From Seramator thermalis (lineage in GTDB: Bacteria > Bacteroidota > Bacteroidia > Bacteroidales > Dysgonomonadaceae), in assembly GCF_004138125.1 (NCBI RefSeq), contig NZ_RXHS01000001.1, forward strand, positions 62,001 through 126,000: 64,000 nucleotides of DNA, read 5' to 3'. The first letter of the stretch is position 1, and every line of letters begins with the position of its first letter. Shown in pieces: positions 1 to 9,138 of the stretch. Both the position numbers and the translations under genes were made by a program. The notes beneath the pieces are model-generated. The model was not told the origin of the DNA. It saw nothing but the letters and a program-made list of their open reading frames with translations, and did not search any database.

Positions 1-40
1 AATCGGTGACGGAAAACATCTTTCGATAAATTTATTCATC

Positions 41-793
41 ATGCTCCGAAAAAGAATTATTCCCTGCCTCGATATTCGTGAGGGACGCACAGTGAAAGGC
101 GTCCATTTCGTCGATATTCGCGATGCCGGCGATCCGGTTGAGCTGGCAAAACGATATGTCCGGGAAGGAGCCGACGAGCTGGTTTTTCTCGATATCACCG
201 CCACAGTCGAAAAACGCAAAACACTCACCGACCTGGTGAATCGTATTGCTCGCGAAATCAATATTCCCTTCACCGTAGGTGGCGGCATCGACAGCCTCGA
301 AGATGCTCGATCCATCATCAAGGCAGGAGCCGACAAAGTGAGCATCAATTCATCGGCCGTAAAAAATCCGCAACTCATTACCGACATTGCGCGCGAATTT
401 GGCAGTCAGTGCGTGGTGCTTGCCATCGACACCAAATTCGAAAACGGAGAATGGAAGGTTTATGTGCACGGCGGACGCACTCCCACTCCACTGCGCACAA
501 CGGAATGGGCAAAAACGGGCGAACAACTTGGCGCCGGCGAAATATTGCTCACATCGATGAATAACGACGGAACAAAAAGCGGCTTTGCAATCGACATCAC
601 TCGCTCCGTAAGTGAGGCAGTGAATATTCCCGTAATCGCCTCCGGCGGTGCAGGCACAATGAAACATTTCGCCGAAGTATTTACACAAACAAAGGCCGGT
701 GCTGCATTGGCAGCAAGCATTTTCCATTTTGGCGAAATACCTATTCCTCAATTAAAAGCATATTTAAAAACTCAACAAATACCCATCAGATGA
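41..793 (+). CDS. hisF: Imidazole glycerol phosphate synthase cyclase subunit HisF
   Basis: The 250-residue product is the cyclase half of IGP synthase. With HisH it turns PRFAR and glutamine-derived ammonia into imidazole glycerol phosphate and AICAR in cytosolic histidine synthesis. It is a full-length (beta/alpha)8 barrel: the N-terminus [11 protein letters not shown] carries the first catalytic Asp, [11 protein letters not shown] the second, and phosphate-binding glycines are in GGGIDS and ASGGAGT. The reading frame stays open to the window edge, but [11 protein letters not shown] is the usual family start. The 40 bases upstream show no recognisable gene end, although hisA would be expected there. 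The stop overlaps hisIE by 4 bp (ATGA), so the two are translationally coupled. Confidence 0.97.
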   Translation: MLRKRIIPCLDIREGRTVKGVHFVDIRDAGDPVELAKRYVREGADELVFLDITATVEKRKTLTDLVNRIAREINIPFTVGGGIDSLEDARSIIKAGADKVSINSSAVKNPQLITDIAREFGSQCVVLAIDTKFENGEWKVYVHGGRTPTPLRTTEWAKTGEQLGAGEILLTSMNNDGTKSGFAIDITRSVSEAVNIPVIASGGAGTMKHFAEVFTQTKAGAALAASIFHFGEIPIPQLKAYLKTQQIPIR

Positions 794-1377
794 ATATTGA
801 TTTTGAAAAATCGGGCGGATTAGTTCCCGCCATCGTTCAAGACGCGCTCACAATGCAAGTGCTCATGCTCGGATACATGAACCGTGAAGCGCTCGATAAA
901 ACCATTGCCGAAGGCAAGGTTACTTTCTTCAGCCGCAGCAAACAACGACTATGGACTAAAGGCGAAGAATCGGGACATTTTCTTTTTGTTGATGAAATAC
1001 TGACCGATTGCGACAATGACACCATTTTGGTGAAAGCTTTCCCGCAAGGGCCTACCTGTCATACGGGCTCTTACTCTTGTTTCGGCAACAAATTACCAAA
1101 AGGATTTCTCTACGAACTCGAAAATGTCATCGAACAGCGAATTGCCGACAAACCCGAAAATTCGTACACCAGCAATTTGTTTAGTCGTGGCGTAAACAAA
1201 GTTGCCCAAAAAGTGGGTGAAGAGGCGGTGGAACTTGTTATCGAAGCCAAAGACGATAATCTTGTTCTTTTCAAAAACGAAGCTGCCGACTTGTTATACC
1301 ACTTCCTGATTTTGTTGAAAACAAAAAATCTAAAATTGCAGGATATCGAAGAGGTGCTGGTGGAAAGACATAAATGA
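790..1377 (+). CDS. hisI: Bifunctional phosphoribosyl-AMP cyclohydrolase / phosphoribosyl-ATP pyrophosphatase HisIE
   Basis: This 195-residue fusion catalyses steps two and three of histidine synthesis. The N-terminal HisI domain (about 1-110) has [18 protein letters not shown] and the metal-binding stretches DCDNDT and [11 protein letters not shown]. The C-terminal HisE domain (about 115-195) has the pyrophosphohydrolase helix [13 protein letters not shown] and [14 protein letters not shown]. Length and domain order match the common HisIE fusion. It overlaps hisF by 4 bp and appears to be the last his gene; the next gene is 87 bp away and of a different pathway. Confidence 0.97.
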   Translation: MNIDFEKSGGLVPAIVQDALTMQVLMLGYMNREALDKTIAEGKVTFFSRSKQRLWTKGEESGHFLFVDEILTDCDNDTILVKAFPQGPTCHTGSYSCFGNKLPKGFLYELENVIEQRIADKPENSYTSNLFSRGVNKVAQKVGEEAVELVIEAKDDNLVLFKNEAADLLYHFLILLKTKNLKLQDIEEVLVERHK

Positions 1378-1464
1378 AAATAACGTTTTTCGAGGAAACA
1401 ACAAGCGCAAAATAAAAGAGACCGCTTGATTTCTAAACAAATAGAAAAATAAATCGAATAAACA

Positions 1465-2259
1465 ATGATGAATTATCCCATTCACTCCCTTTGTGACGAA
1501 GTATGCCGCATTGCCATCACAACGGGAAAATATTTGAAAGAACAGCAGCAGAAAATAGACACATCGTCGATAGAAATGAAAGGTGCCCGCAACTATGTAA
1601 CTTATGTTGACAAAGAAGCAGAGCGCCAACTCGTCACAGCATTGTCGCAACTTCTACCGGAAGCAGGATTTTTGACCGAAGAAGCCACAGTAGAGTTTGT
1701 AGAAAAACAATATGTCTGGATCATCGATCCTTTGGATGGTACCACAAATTATGTACATAAGGATACACCTTACTCGGTGAGTATTGCTTTGATGAAAGAA
1801 CGCAAGATACTTTTAGGCGTAGTTTTCGACCCTGTTGCAGACGAACTTTACTATGCTGTCGAAAACGAAAATGCACGTTTGAATCAGAAACCCATAAAGG
1901 TGAGCGAAAAAAACATGCTTCAAAACGGCTACATCGGATTTGGCATTCCATATAATCTTACGGCTGAAGGTGAAAAGATTTTGCAAAACGCTCTTCATCA
2001 ATTCAAAAAGTGCAGCTTCAGAATCAAAGGCTCGGCTGCAATCGAAATATGCTATGTGGCTTGTGGACGAAGCGATGCCTATTTTCATTCGGCACTTTCT
2101 CCTTGGGACGTGGCTGCTGCCTCTTTTATTCTGAAATGTGCAGGGGGACGTTGTACCGACTTTTCGGACGGCGACAATTATATCTTCGGAAAAGAAATAG
2201 TTGCAAGCAACGGATATTTGCATCAAGAGCTGATGAACGAAATTATTCGAAAGCAATAA
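1465..2259 (+). CDS. Inositol monophosphatase family protein
   Basis: The 264-residue product belongs to the Mg-dependent IMPase/FBPase/CysQ fold. The metal-binding motif WIIDPLDGTTNYVH is at about 89-102, with the upstream Glu pair in LTEEATVEF, and the second signature SPWDVAAASFILKCAGG is near 212-228. Family members dephosphorylate inositol phosphates, histidinol phosphate or PAP. The position after hisF-hisIE makes a histidinol-phosphatase role conceivable, but Bacteroidales usually carry HisB for that, so substrate is left open. Two ATGs lie in tandem at 1465 and 1468. Confidence 0.9.
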   Translation: MMNYPIHSLCDEVCRIAITTGKYLKEQQQKIDTSSIEMKGARNYVTYVDKEAERQLVTALSQLLPEAGFLTEEATVEFVEKQYVWIIDPLDGTTNYVHKDTPYSVSIALMKERKILLGVVFDPVADELYYAVENENARLNQKPIKVSEKNMLQNGYIGFGIPYNLTAEGEKILQNALHQFKKCSFRIKGSAAIEICYVACGRSDAYFHSALSPWDVAAASFILKCAGGRCTDFSDGDNYIFGKEIVASNGYLHQELMNEIIRKQ

Positions 2260-2431
2260 TTTGGTCAAAACAAAAAACACGGAAAAAGAATTATCGAAAA
2301 GCAATAGCGATTTCTCGGCAAATATTCCTAAGCCATTCTTTTCATCTTGTTGAACAAATTTTTGTAAATATATTTATACCTTTACGGTCGATAAAATTGA
2401 AATTTCTTTCTGAAAGAAAACGAACACAAAA

Positions 2432-2992
2432 ATGACAACAGATTTAAAACAAATCGGCGAACGCATGAAAGGTTTACGTGATGCGCTCAATTATTCACCC
2501 GAAGAAATGGCTCGACTGCTCGAAATCGGAACTGAAGAATATTTGCAATACGAATCAGGGGAGAAAGACATTTCCGTTTCGATTTTATTGCGCATGGAAC
2601 GCGAATTCAAAGTAGATTTGGCAACGCTGATGTTTGGTACCGAACCACGCATGAATTCTTATTTCATTACCCGCAAGGATAAAGGTGTGACTGTGGAACG
2701 CGTGAAAGCCTATAAATATCAATCGCTCACTGCAGGATTTACACATAATCTCGCCGAAATTTTCATCGTAACTGTTGAGCCTAAGCCGCTCGAAGAGGAT
2801 ATCTATCAAAATATTCATTCGGGACAAGAATTCAACATGGTGCTCGAAGGCCGCATGTTAATTCGTTTCAACGGTAAAGACCTCATTTTGAACGAGGGCG
2901 ACAGTATTTATTTTGACTCTTCGCTTCCTCACGGCATGCAAGCCCTTGACAATCGGGCCGTAAAGTTTTTGGCCGTCATACTACATCCATAA
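2432..2992 (+). CDS. XRE-family transcriptional regulator with C-terminal cupin sensor domain
   Basis: This 186-residue protein has an N-terminal helix-turn-helix of Cro/CI type (about 5-62; IGERMKGLRDALNYSPEEMA) and a C-terminal cupin barrel (about 105-186) with HSGQEFNMVLEGRM and LNEGDSIYFDSSLPHGM. The His residues there are those that usually bind metal or ligand. Regulators of this build commonly control an adjacent metabolic gene. Here it lies 105 bp upstream of an acyl-CoA ligase in the same direction, a pairing I infer to be functional. The ligand is not readable from sequence. Confidence 0.9.
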   Translation: MTTDLKQIGERMKGLRDALNYSPEEMARLLEIGTEEYLQYESGEKDISVSILLRMEREFKVDLATLMFGTEPRMNSYFITRKDKGVTVERVKAYKYQSLTAGFTHNLAEIFIVTVEPKPLEEDIYQNIHSGQEFNMVLEGRMLIRFNGKDLILNEGDSIYFDSSLPHGMQALDNRAVKFLAVILHP

Positions 2993-3097
2993 AATCAGTG
3001 AAAAGTCAAAAGCTTTGGAGTTAACAAATCAGCTTAAAATTGTCTTGGCCAATCTCAAGCAAACACTATTAATCATTTATATTCCGTTTTGGTTATC

Positions 3098-4753
3098 ATG
3101 ATCGAAAAATTTGTAAAACAAACACAATTTGCATCACACGAGGATTTCGTAAAAAATTACCGAATAGAGATCCCCGAAAATTTCAATTTTGCCTACGACG
3201 TTGTGGACGAATGGGCACGCACCAACCCAAACAAAAGGGCATTGTGCTGGACAAACGACAAAGGTGAACATCAAGACTTAACATTTGCCCAAGTCAAAAC
3301 ATTGTCGGATCAAACTGCTTCTTTTTTCCAATCGTTAGGAATTGGCAGAGGCGATATGGTAATTCTGATTTTGAAACGTAATCTCGAGTTTTGGCAATCG
3401 ATCGTTGCGTTGCACAAAATCGGCGCTGTGGCTATTCCCGCCACTCACCTGCTCACCGATAAAGACATTGTGTATCGGGCAAATGCCGCAGGAATAAAGG
3501 CAATCGTAGCTTCGGACGATGAAAACCTCGTCACTCACATCAATCTTGCAATGCCAAAAACTCCGACGGTAAAATTTCGCATCCTGGTTGGCAAAAACAA
3601 TATTCCCGAAGGATGGATCGATTTTCACGAAGGAGTAAAAAAAGCATCTCCATTCGTCAAACCCGAACATGTGAATACGAATGAGGATAGCATGCTTTTG
3701 TATTTCACCTCAGGCACCACCGGTCAACCCAAGATGGTAATTCACGATTTTACCTACCCACTCGGGCATATCACTACTGCCAAGTTTTGGCACAATCTTC
3801 ACGAAAACAGTCTCCATTTGACTGTAGCCGATACCGGTTGGGCAAAAGCGATGTGGGGTAAATTATATGGTCAATGGATTGTCGGCGCCTGTATTTTCGT
3901 GTACGACTACGATGGCAGGTTCATTCCTGAAGATATGCTCCGCATTATTTCAACTTATAAAGTTACTTCGTTTTGTGCTCCTCCAACGATTTATCGTTTT
4001 CTCATCCGGGAGGATCTCGGTAAATACGATTTGTCGTCGCTCGAGTATTGCACAACGGCCGGAGAAGCTTTAAACCCGTCGGTTTTCGAAACGTTTTACA
4101 AGCAGACCGGAATTAAAATTATGGAAGCATTTGGTCAGACCGAAACGGTTGCAACTATCATTACTTTTCCGTGGATGAGCCCCAAACCCGGATCTATGGG
4201 TGTTCCTAATCCTCTATATAAACTCGATCTGCTCACTCCGGACGGACGATCTGCTGAAGACGGCGAACAAGGCGAAATTGTATTTTACACGAAAGAAGGC
4301 AAACCTCTCGGATTGTTTCGCGGTTACTATCGCGACGACGAGCTCACCGCCCAAGTTTATGCCGACAATACATACCATACGGGCGACGTTGCCTGGCGCG
4401 ACGAAGATGGATATTACTGGTTTGTTGGTCGTACGGACGATATGATCAAAAGCTCGGGTTATCGCATCGGACCATTCGAAGTGGAAAGTGCCGTGATGAC
4501 ACACCCGGCCGTTGTTGAATGTGCCATAACGGGTGTTCCGGACGAAATACGCGGACAGATCATCAAGGCAACGATCGTGTTGGCAAATGACTACAAAGAT
4601 AAGGCCAACGATGAATTGGCGAAAGAAATTCAGAATCATGTAAAAAACATCACTGCTCCTTATAAATATCCACGGATTGTCGAGTTCGTAGATGAACTTC
4701 CCAAGACTATCAGCGGAAAGATAAAACGCGGAGAGATCCGCGAAAAAAAATAG
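3098..4753 (+). CDS. AMP-forming acyl-CoA synthetase (acetyl/medium-chain type)
   Basis: A 551-residue member of the ANL superfamily that activates a carboxylic acid to acyl-AMP and then acyl-CoA. The P-loop YFTSGTTGQPKMVIHD is near 205, the A5 region EAFGQTETV near 340, the A7/A8 hinge YHTGDVAWRDEDGYYWFVGR near 425, and the catalytic C-terminal Lys is in LPKTISGKIKRGEIR. The acyl substrate cannot be fixed from motifs; acetate, propionate or medium-chain acids are options. I chose the ATG at 3098 over an in-frame TTG at 3089. It follows the XRE-cupin regulator, its likely controller, and ends in a hairpin terminator that includes the stop codon. Confidence 0.93.
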   Translation: MIEKFVKQTQFASHEDFVKNYRIEIPENFNFAYDVVDEWARTNPNKRALCWTNDKGEHQDLTFAQVKTLSDQTASFFQSLGIGRGDMVILILKRNLEFWQSIVALHKIGAVAIPATHLLTDKDIVYRANAAGIKAIVASDDENLVTHINLAMPKTPTVKFRILVGKNNIPEGWIDFHEGVKKASPFVKPEHVNTNEDSMLLYFTSGTTGQPKMVIHDFTYPLGHITTAKFWHNLHENSLHLTVADTGWAKAMWGKLYGQWIVGACIFVYDYDGRFIPEDMLRIISTYKVTSFCAPPTIYRFLIREDLGKYDLSSLEYCTTAGEALNPSVFETFYKQTGIKIMEAFGQTETVATIITFPWMSPKPGSMGVPNPLYKLDLLTPDGRSAEDGEQGEIVFYTKEGKPLGLFRGYYRDDELTAQVYADNTYHTGDVAWRDEDGYYWFVGRTDDMIKSSGYRIGPFEVESAVMTHPAVVECAITGVPDEIRGQIIKATIVLANDYKDKANDELAKEIQNHVKNITAPYKYPRIVEFVDELPKTISGKIKRGEIREKK

Positions 4754-4783
4754 AGATGCTATCGTAGCACCTCTATTTTTTTT
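4751..4783 (+). terminator. Rho-independent terminator of the acyl-CoA ligase gene
   Basis: The stem pairs TAGAGATGCTA with TAGCACCTCTA around a TCG loop (one A-C mismatch) and is followed by eight T residues. The ligase stop codon forms the first three bases of the stem. It separates the ligase from convergent yidC. Confidence 0.85.
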
Positions 4784-4829
4784 GATTTTTTCTCATCGTC
4801 GAAACAATCGCAAATCAGGCGAAAGCTTT

Positions 4830-6794
4830 TCATCGACGATAATTCTTTTTAGCGTTTTCTTTGGCTCTTTCACGAGCTTGTTTTTCCTGCATTTTCTGTG
4901 CTTCTTCCAGTCGTGCCATGAATCCCGATTTCTTTTTGGGCTTCTTTTTGTTTTCTTCCAATTGCGCCAGAAGCTTATCTTCGTCAAGCGTTTTCTGGAA
5001 AACAAAGGTGACAATCATCGTAATAAGTGTCGAAAGCAGATAGTAGTAATTTAATCCGGCCGGATACGAATTAAGTATGAAGAACATAAATACTGCCATG
5101 AAGATAGGCATATATTTCATGCCGGCCATTTGCGCCTGTCCGGTGTCTGCCATTTTCATATTGTAAGTCGAATACCATACATTTACAATAGTCATTAGCA
5201 AACAAAAAAGGCTGATATGATTGCCCATGAAGCGAGTCACTAACGGAATATTTCCACTCCATTGAATAATAGAATCGTAGGTTGACAAATCATCCGCCCA
5301 AAGAAATCCTTGTTGTCGCAATTCAATAGCAGAAGGAAAAAAGAAGAACAATGCAAGCAGAATCGGCATTTGCAGCAGCATTGGCAGGCAACCGCTCATT
5401 GGGCTTACACCGGCTTTCGAATATAATTCCATTGTTTCTTTTTGGCGCTTCATCATCATTTCCTGGTCTTGACCGGGATATTTTTTTTCTATTTCCTGAA
5501 TTTGCGGTCGCAAAACTCGCATTTTGGCCGTCGAGGTAAACGATTTATAGGTGAGCGGCAAAATGATAAGTTTAACCAATAACGTCAGAATCAGAATAAT
5601 CAATCCCATTGTCAGTCCCTGATTTCTAAGCAGATTGAAAATCGGAAGCACAAACCATTTGTTTACCCAACTCAACCATCGATATCCCAAATCTACCTGC
5701 TCGTGAAGCAGCAATTTATCAGAATCATTATCAATTCCTTTATCGTAAGCTTTCAGCGTATAGTAATGCACGGGTCCGAAGTAATATCTAAATCCTGCAT
5801 AATAGGCATTGTTGGCTTCATCTACCGATACGGGAACCATCGCTTCCGCCCTGTAATTTTTAAGGTAATTGCCCGTTAGGATGTCATCTGAGTGAAGAAT
5901 CGTTGTATTAAACGATTTGTCGGGTATCACTACCGTAGTGAAATACTGATCTTTAAAGGCAAACCATTGGACAGGTTCGGTGAGTTCTTTCGAATCGCTC
6001 TTGTCGGGATTCATTTTCTCAACTCCCTGATTTTGATATTTGTACATGATGCGAGCATAACGTCTTTCGAACGATTCGCCTTTTTCCTGCTGTCGCAATT
6101 TCTGTTGCCAATTGAGTTTGAAATTTCGAAGACTTTCGGGATGCAATCCATCGCTCATCCCCACTACCCTGATTTCGAAACGCATCATATATTCATCTTC
6201 CGGAAGAGTGTAAACGAAATCGATATATTGCGCCGGCGAACTTTCGAGTCGCATGATAACCGAATTTTGATCTGACGAAATTATCGGGGTGAAATATAAA
6301 TTTTCTGTCGAAAGCTTCACACTGTTTCGATTGTAGAGTTCAAGATTAAAGTTGGCTTCGTCTCCTTCCCAGAAATATAGACTATCTTTGTTGTAGCGTA
6401 AAAAGTCTTTTAACATCACAGAATGGATAACGCCTCCCTTTGTGCTCAGTTTTAGTTTTATCTTATTATTTTCTAACGCGATCAACTGTTCTTTTTCGGG
6501 GAGCGAATACACAGAGTCCGGCGTTGAGACTGACATACTGTCCGATGACGAGATCGCACTTTTTGAAGCACTGAAGAAACTGTCCACGCTGCCTTGTTCT
6601 TCGGGGACAGATGTGAGACTGTCTGTAGTTCGTTGAGCAACTTCGAGTCTTGCTCTTTCGGCTTCCACAAGTTGTATCGAATCCTGTTTTCTCTTCTGTG
6701 CCGCTAACTGTTCCTGACTGGGTCGGTTATAGATACTGAATGCCACAATAATGGCTCCGATCAACAACAAACCGATAAGTGAATTTTTATCCAT
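4830..6794 (-). CDS. yidC: Membrane protein insertase YidC
   Basis: This 654-residue insertase (Oxa1/YidC family) places membrane proteins in the inner membrane with or without Sec. An N-terminal membrane anchor (about 6-22) is followed by a low-complexity linker, the large periplasmic beta-sandwich P1 domain (about 95-365) and the five-helix insertase core (about 380-605), with the characteristic SPMSGCLPMLLQMPILLALF. The C-terminal tail is strongly basic (KKKPKKKSGF onward), as in family members that contact ribosomes. Length suits Bacteroidota YidC. It converges with the acyl-CoA ligase and is followed upstream by a co-directional PDZ gene. Confidence 0.97.
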   Translation of the reverse strand: MDKNSLIGLLLIGAIIVAFSIYNRPSQEQLAAQKRKQDSIQLVEAERARLEVAQRTTDSLTSVPEEQGSVDSFFSASKSAISSSDSMSVSTPDSVYSLPEKEQLIALENNKIKLKLSTKGGVIHSVMLKDFLRYNKDSLYFWEGDEANFNLELYNRNSVKLSTENLYFTPIISSDQNSVIMRLESSPAQYIDFVYTLPEDEYMMRFEIRVVGMSDGLHPESLRNFKLNWQQKLRQQEKGESFERRYARIMYKYQNQGVEKMNPDKSDSKELTEPVQWFAFKDQYFTTVVIPDKSFNTTILHSDDILTGNYLKNYRAEAMVPVSVDEANNAYYAGFRYYFGPVHYYTLKAYDKGIDNDSDKLLLHEQVDLGYRWLSWVNKWFVLPIFNLLRNQGLTMGLIILILTLLVKLIILPLTYKSFTSTAKMRVLRPQIQEIEKKYPGQDQEMMMKRQKETMELYSKAGVSPMSGCLPMLLQMPILLALFFFFPSAIELRQQGFLWADDLSTYDSIIQWSGNIPLVTRFMGNHISLFCLLMTIVNVWYSTYNMKMADTGQAQMAGMKYMPIFMAVFMFFILNSYPAGLNYYYLLSTLITMIVTFVFQKTLDEDKLLAQLEENKKKPKKKSGFMARLEEAQKMQEKQARERAKENAKKNYRR

Positions 6795-6875
6795 TTTTAC
6801 TCTTTATTCGGATGATGATGTGATTCAAAAAAAATAGCAAATTGTGTTGTTTACTTGATTGATTTTTCAAAACTG

Positions 6876-6883
6876 CAAAAGTA
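6876..6883 (-). promoter_or_regulatory. Putative -7 box of the yidC promoter
   Basis: On the minus strand this reads TACTTTTG, matching the Bacteroidota -7 consensus TAnnTTTG, about 80 bp upstream of the yidC start. No convincing TTTG -33 element is visible at the usual spacing. Confidence 0.45.
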
Positions 6884-7062
6884 CAAAAAAAACACCAACC
6901 TTTAAATTCTTCATCGTTCAATTTACAGAATGTCCGTATCGAAAAATTCACGATCGAAAGCGAGTGTTCTCAAAGAAGGCTTCCCGAAAAAGGGAAAAAG
7001 TTCTTACATCAAATATGTTTGTTTGACTTGTCTGTCCGACAAATTTAGATTCCATGCATCTC

Positions 7063-8493
7063 CTATTTCACCGAAATGGTAGAATTAACCGTTATTTTCG
7101 GGAACACTTCAAACAACAATGTTTCATCGCCTCTTTCCACCTCTATCGTGATAGATCGGGGCGTTCCCCAATCGATATATTGATTAAAATTGAAAAGATA
7201 AGCAAAAGCCGGTTTATATCTTTTATCTTTCAGTGCGTTGGCTACATTGTGGTATTGCGAAACATCCCAAAACATACAATTATTGAATCCATTTACATCG
7301 GTGTATCGAGAATTGCGGTCTCTGTATTGCATTGTCTCGGCTATAAAAAGTCGATATGCTTGTGTGAGGGCTTTGGAATTGTGATCGAATTTTTGATTTT
7401 GGATTTTCAGAACAACATCTCCCGGCCGAAGACCGGCAATTGCAGCCGGTGATTCGGCATCAATGGCAACAATGGTTTTCAGGTCGTTAAAATCGAAACT
7501 GATTCCCGTGTAATTGTATTTGAGGTGATTCACCTGATAAGTAGCCAAATTAAGACTTCCCGGGTACGGATATTTCAGCAGAATGAGGGGGAGATTCATT
7601 TCTAAATAATTTTCGAGGCCATAATTTGTGCCGAGTCTTTCTTTCACTTCACTTTCCCAAATTAAGGTCATCTCACCGGGTTCGATATATTTTTTGTCAT
7701 AAAACTGAAACCCGAATGAGAGATTGAACATTATATCGTCCACCCGAACAGCTTCGGACGGCGAATAGACCGGAATCTTAATCATCCGGTTATTACGAGT
7801 ATCAAATCGCCAAACATTTTGATACGATCCGTAAGTTGGCGAATTTGGTTTGAATAGAGAATTACTTTCGTAAGAATAATATGTTTGTATAACAAAATCG
7901 GGATCGTGTGTGTCACGTCTTAATCCCCGATTGCGTAAAATCCTCTCGAAAATGGAGTTAATTCGCTTGTCGAGAACCGAAAGCTCATCATTATTTCCGG
8001 CAAAATCATAAGTGCGATATAGGTGCAATTTGGCATTCGGATTGACTTTGGTTTTGACGGGAATAACAAAACGTCTGTCCTGAACATCTTCGAGACTGTA
8101 GAATGCAAAAACCGATGACAGTTGCGCTTCGTTAATGGCATTCTTAAACCGACAATCCTTTAGTAAGGAAATTGTTTTAAAAGTGGTTTCCAGATTTCGA
8201 ATGCTTAGAGTCATATCGCCGCTCCTCTCGGCAAACCACGACATAATGGTTGAATAGGGTTTCAAAAAAGTGCCGTTGCCATTCACTTCGAGAATAATAT
8301 CGTTTAATTTTAATCCGGCCCGTGCTGCGGGCGATCCGGGTGTAACTTCCACCACAACCGGCTCGTTCTCGCCCCAATTGGGATTATTGCTGATCTCAAA
8401 CCGAAAACCCAAATTGCAAGTTATTGCAGCATTTTGAGCAAATGAACTCAAACAAACCAGGATGCCGAAAAATAAGGAAATAAAATACTTCAT
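7063..8493 (-). CDS. Secreted PDZ-domain protein
   Basis: This 476-residue protein has an N-terminal signal peptide (MKYFISLFFGILVCLSSFAQ) and so is exported. A PDZ-like domain follows at about 30-110 (VVVEVTPGSPAARAGLKLND), and a second lies near 340-380 (IVAIDAESPAAIAGLRPGD). There is no HtrA or C-terminal-protease catalytic motif, so it looks like a non-enzymatic periplasmic or surface scaffold. The middle region (about 150-320) is unfamiliar. It is co-directional with yidC, 268 bp away. Function is unknown. Confidence 0.8.
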   Translation of the reverse strand: MKYFISLFFGILVCLSSFAQNAAITCNLGFRFEISNNPNWGENEPVVVEVTPGSPAARAGLKLNDIILEVNGNGTFLKPYSTIMSWFAERSGDMTLSIRNLETTFKTISLLKDCRFKNAINEAQLSSVFAFYSLEDVQDRRFVIPVKTKVNPNAKLHLYRTYDFAGNNDELSVLDKRINSIFERILRNRGLRRDTHDPDFVIQTYYSYESNSLFKPNSPTYGSYQNVWRFDTRNNRMIKIPVYSPSEAVRVDDIMFNLSFGFQFYDKKYIEPGEMTLIWESEVKERLGTNYGLENYLEMNLPLILLKYPYPGSLNLATYQVNHLKYNYTGISFDFNDLKTIVAIDAESPAAIAGLRPGDVVLKIQNQKFDHNSKALTQAYRLFIAETMQYRDRNSRYTDVNGFNNCMFWDVSQYHNVANALKDKRYKPAFAYLFNFNQYIDWGTPRSITIEVERGDETLLFEVFPKITVNSTISVK

Positions 8494-8546
8494 TCAAAAA
8501 AAATATTACAGATAAACACGTAGCGGTCGATATTTTTTAGATACGG

Positions 8547-8554
8547 CAAAGGTA
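8547..8554 (-). promoter_or_regulatory. Putative -7 box upstream of the PDZ gene
   Basis: The minus strand reads TACCTTTG, a match to TAnnTTTG, about 55 bp upstream of the PDZ start codon. No -33 box was identified. Confidence 0.4.
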
Positions 8555-8667
8555 ATATTTTTTCGAAAAAAACCGATGATGAGTGCTTTTTAGCTTAAAA
8601 TAAAACAAGTTTGTTTGTAATTTCTTTTAACTTTGTGCCACTCGAACAAATATCAAAAAAAACCAAT

Positions 8668-9117
8668 ATGATTATCGATAACTTATCCAATTCAAAACAA
8701 TATTTATCACTTCACCCTCGTTTCGAAGAGGTTTTTTCGTATATTAATTCGCTCAATTGGAATAATCTTCCTATCGGAGTAACCGAGTTGGACGGACAAC
8801 AACTAAAAGTTATTGCTTCTGAATCCGACATGAAAAGTCAAGACGAAGCGAAACTCGAAGTGCATCAAAAATTCATCGATATTCAGATTCCTGTGACAAA
8901 ATCGGAGACCTTTGGCTGGCGTTCGCTCGATACACTGAAAAAAAGTATCGGCGGTTATGATGAAGAAAGGGATATCGAATTTTTTGACGATGAACCCACA
9001 ACCTATATCACCGTACAAGCCGGTGAATTTGCCATTTTCTTTCCCAGCGATGGACATGCACCGTTAGTCGGTAACGGAATAATAAAAAAAATAGTCGTGA
9101 AAGTAGCCGTATCATAA
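8668..9117 (+). CDS. YhcH/YjgK/YiaL (DUF386) family protein
   Basis: A 149-residue cupin-like protein of the YhcH/YjgK/YiaL family. Recognisable parts are EVHQKFIDIQIPVTKSETFG and the C-terminal VQAGEFAIFFPSDGHAPLVG with its conserved His. Members are linked to sialic-acid or other sugar catabolism and may act as anomerases or sugar-binding proteins; the substrate here is unknown. Starting at 8668 gives the expected family length. The start is preceded by AAAAAAAACCAAT, exactly the leader of the next gene, glgB, 21 bp downstream, so both are probably in one operon. Confidence 0.85.
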   Translation: MIIDNLSNSKQYLSLHPRFEEVFSYINSLNWNNLPIGVTELDGQQLKVIASESDMKSQDEAKLEVHQKFIDIQIPVTKSETFGWRSLDTLKKSIGGYDEERDIEFFDDEPTTYITVQAGEFAIFFPSDGHAPLVGNGIIKKIVVKVAVS

Positions 9118-9138
9118 CCATTTATAAAAAAAACCAAT

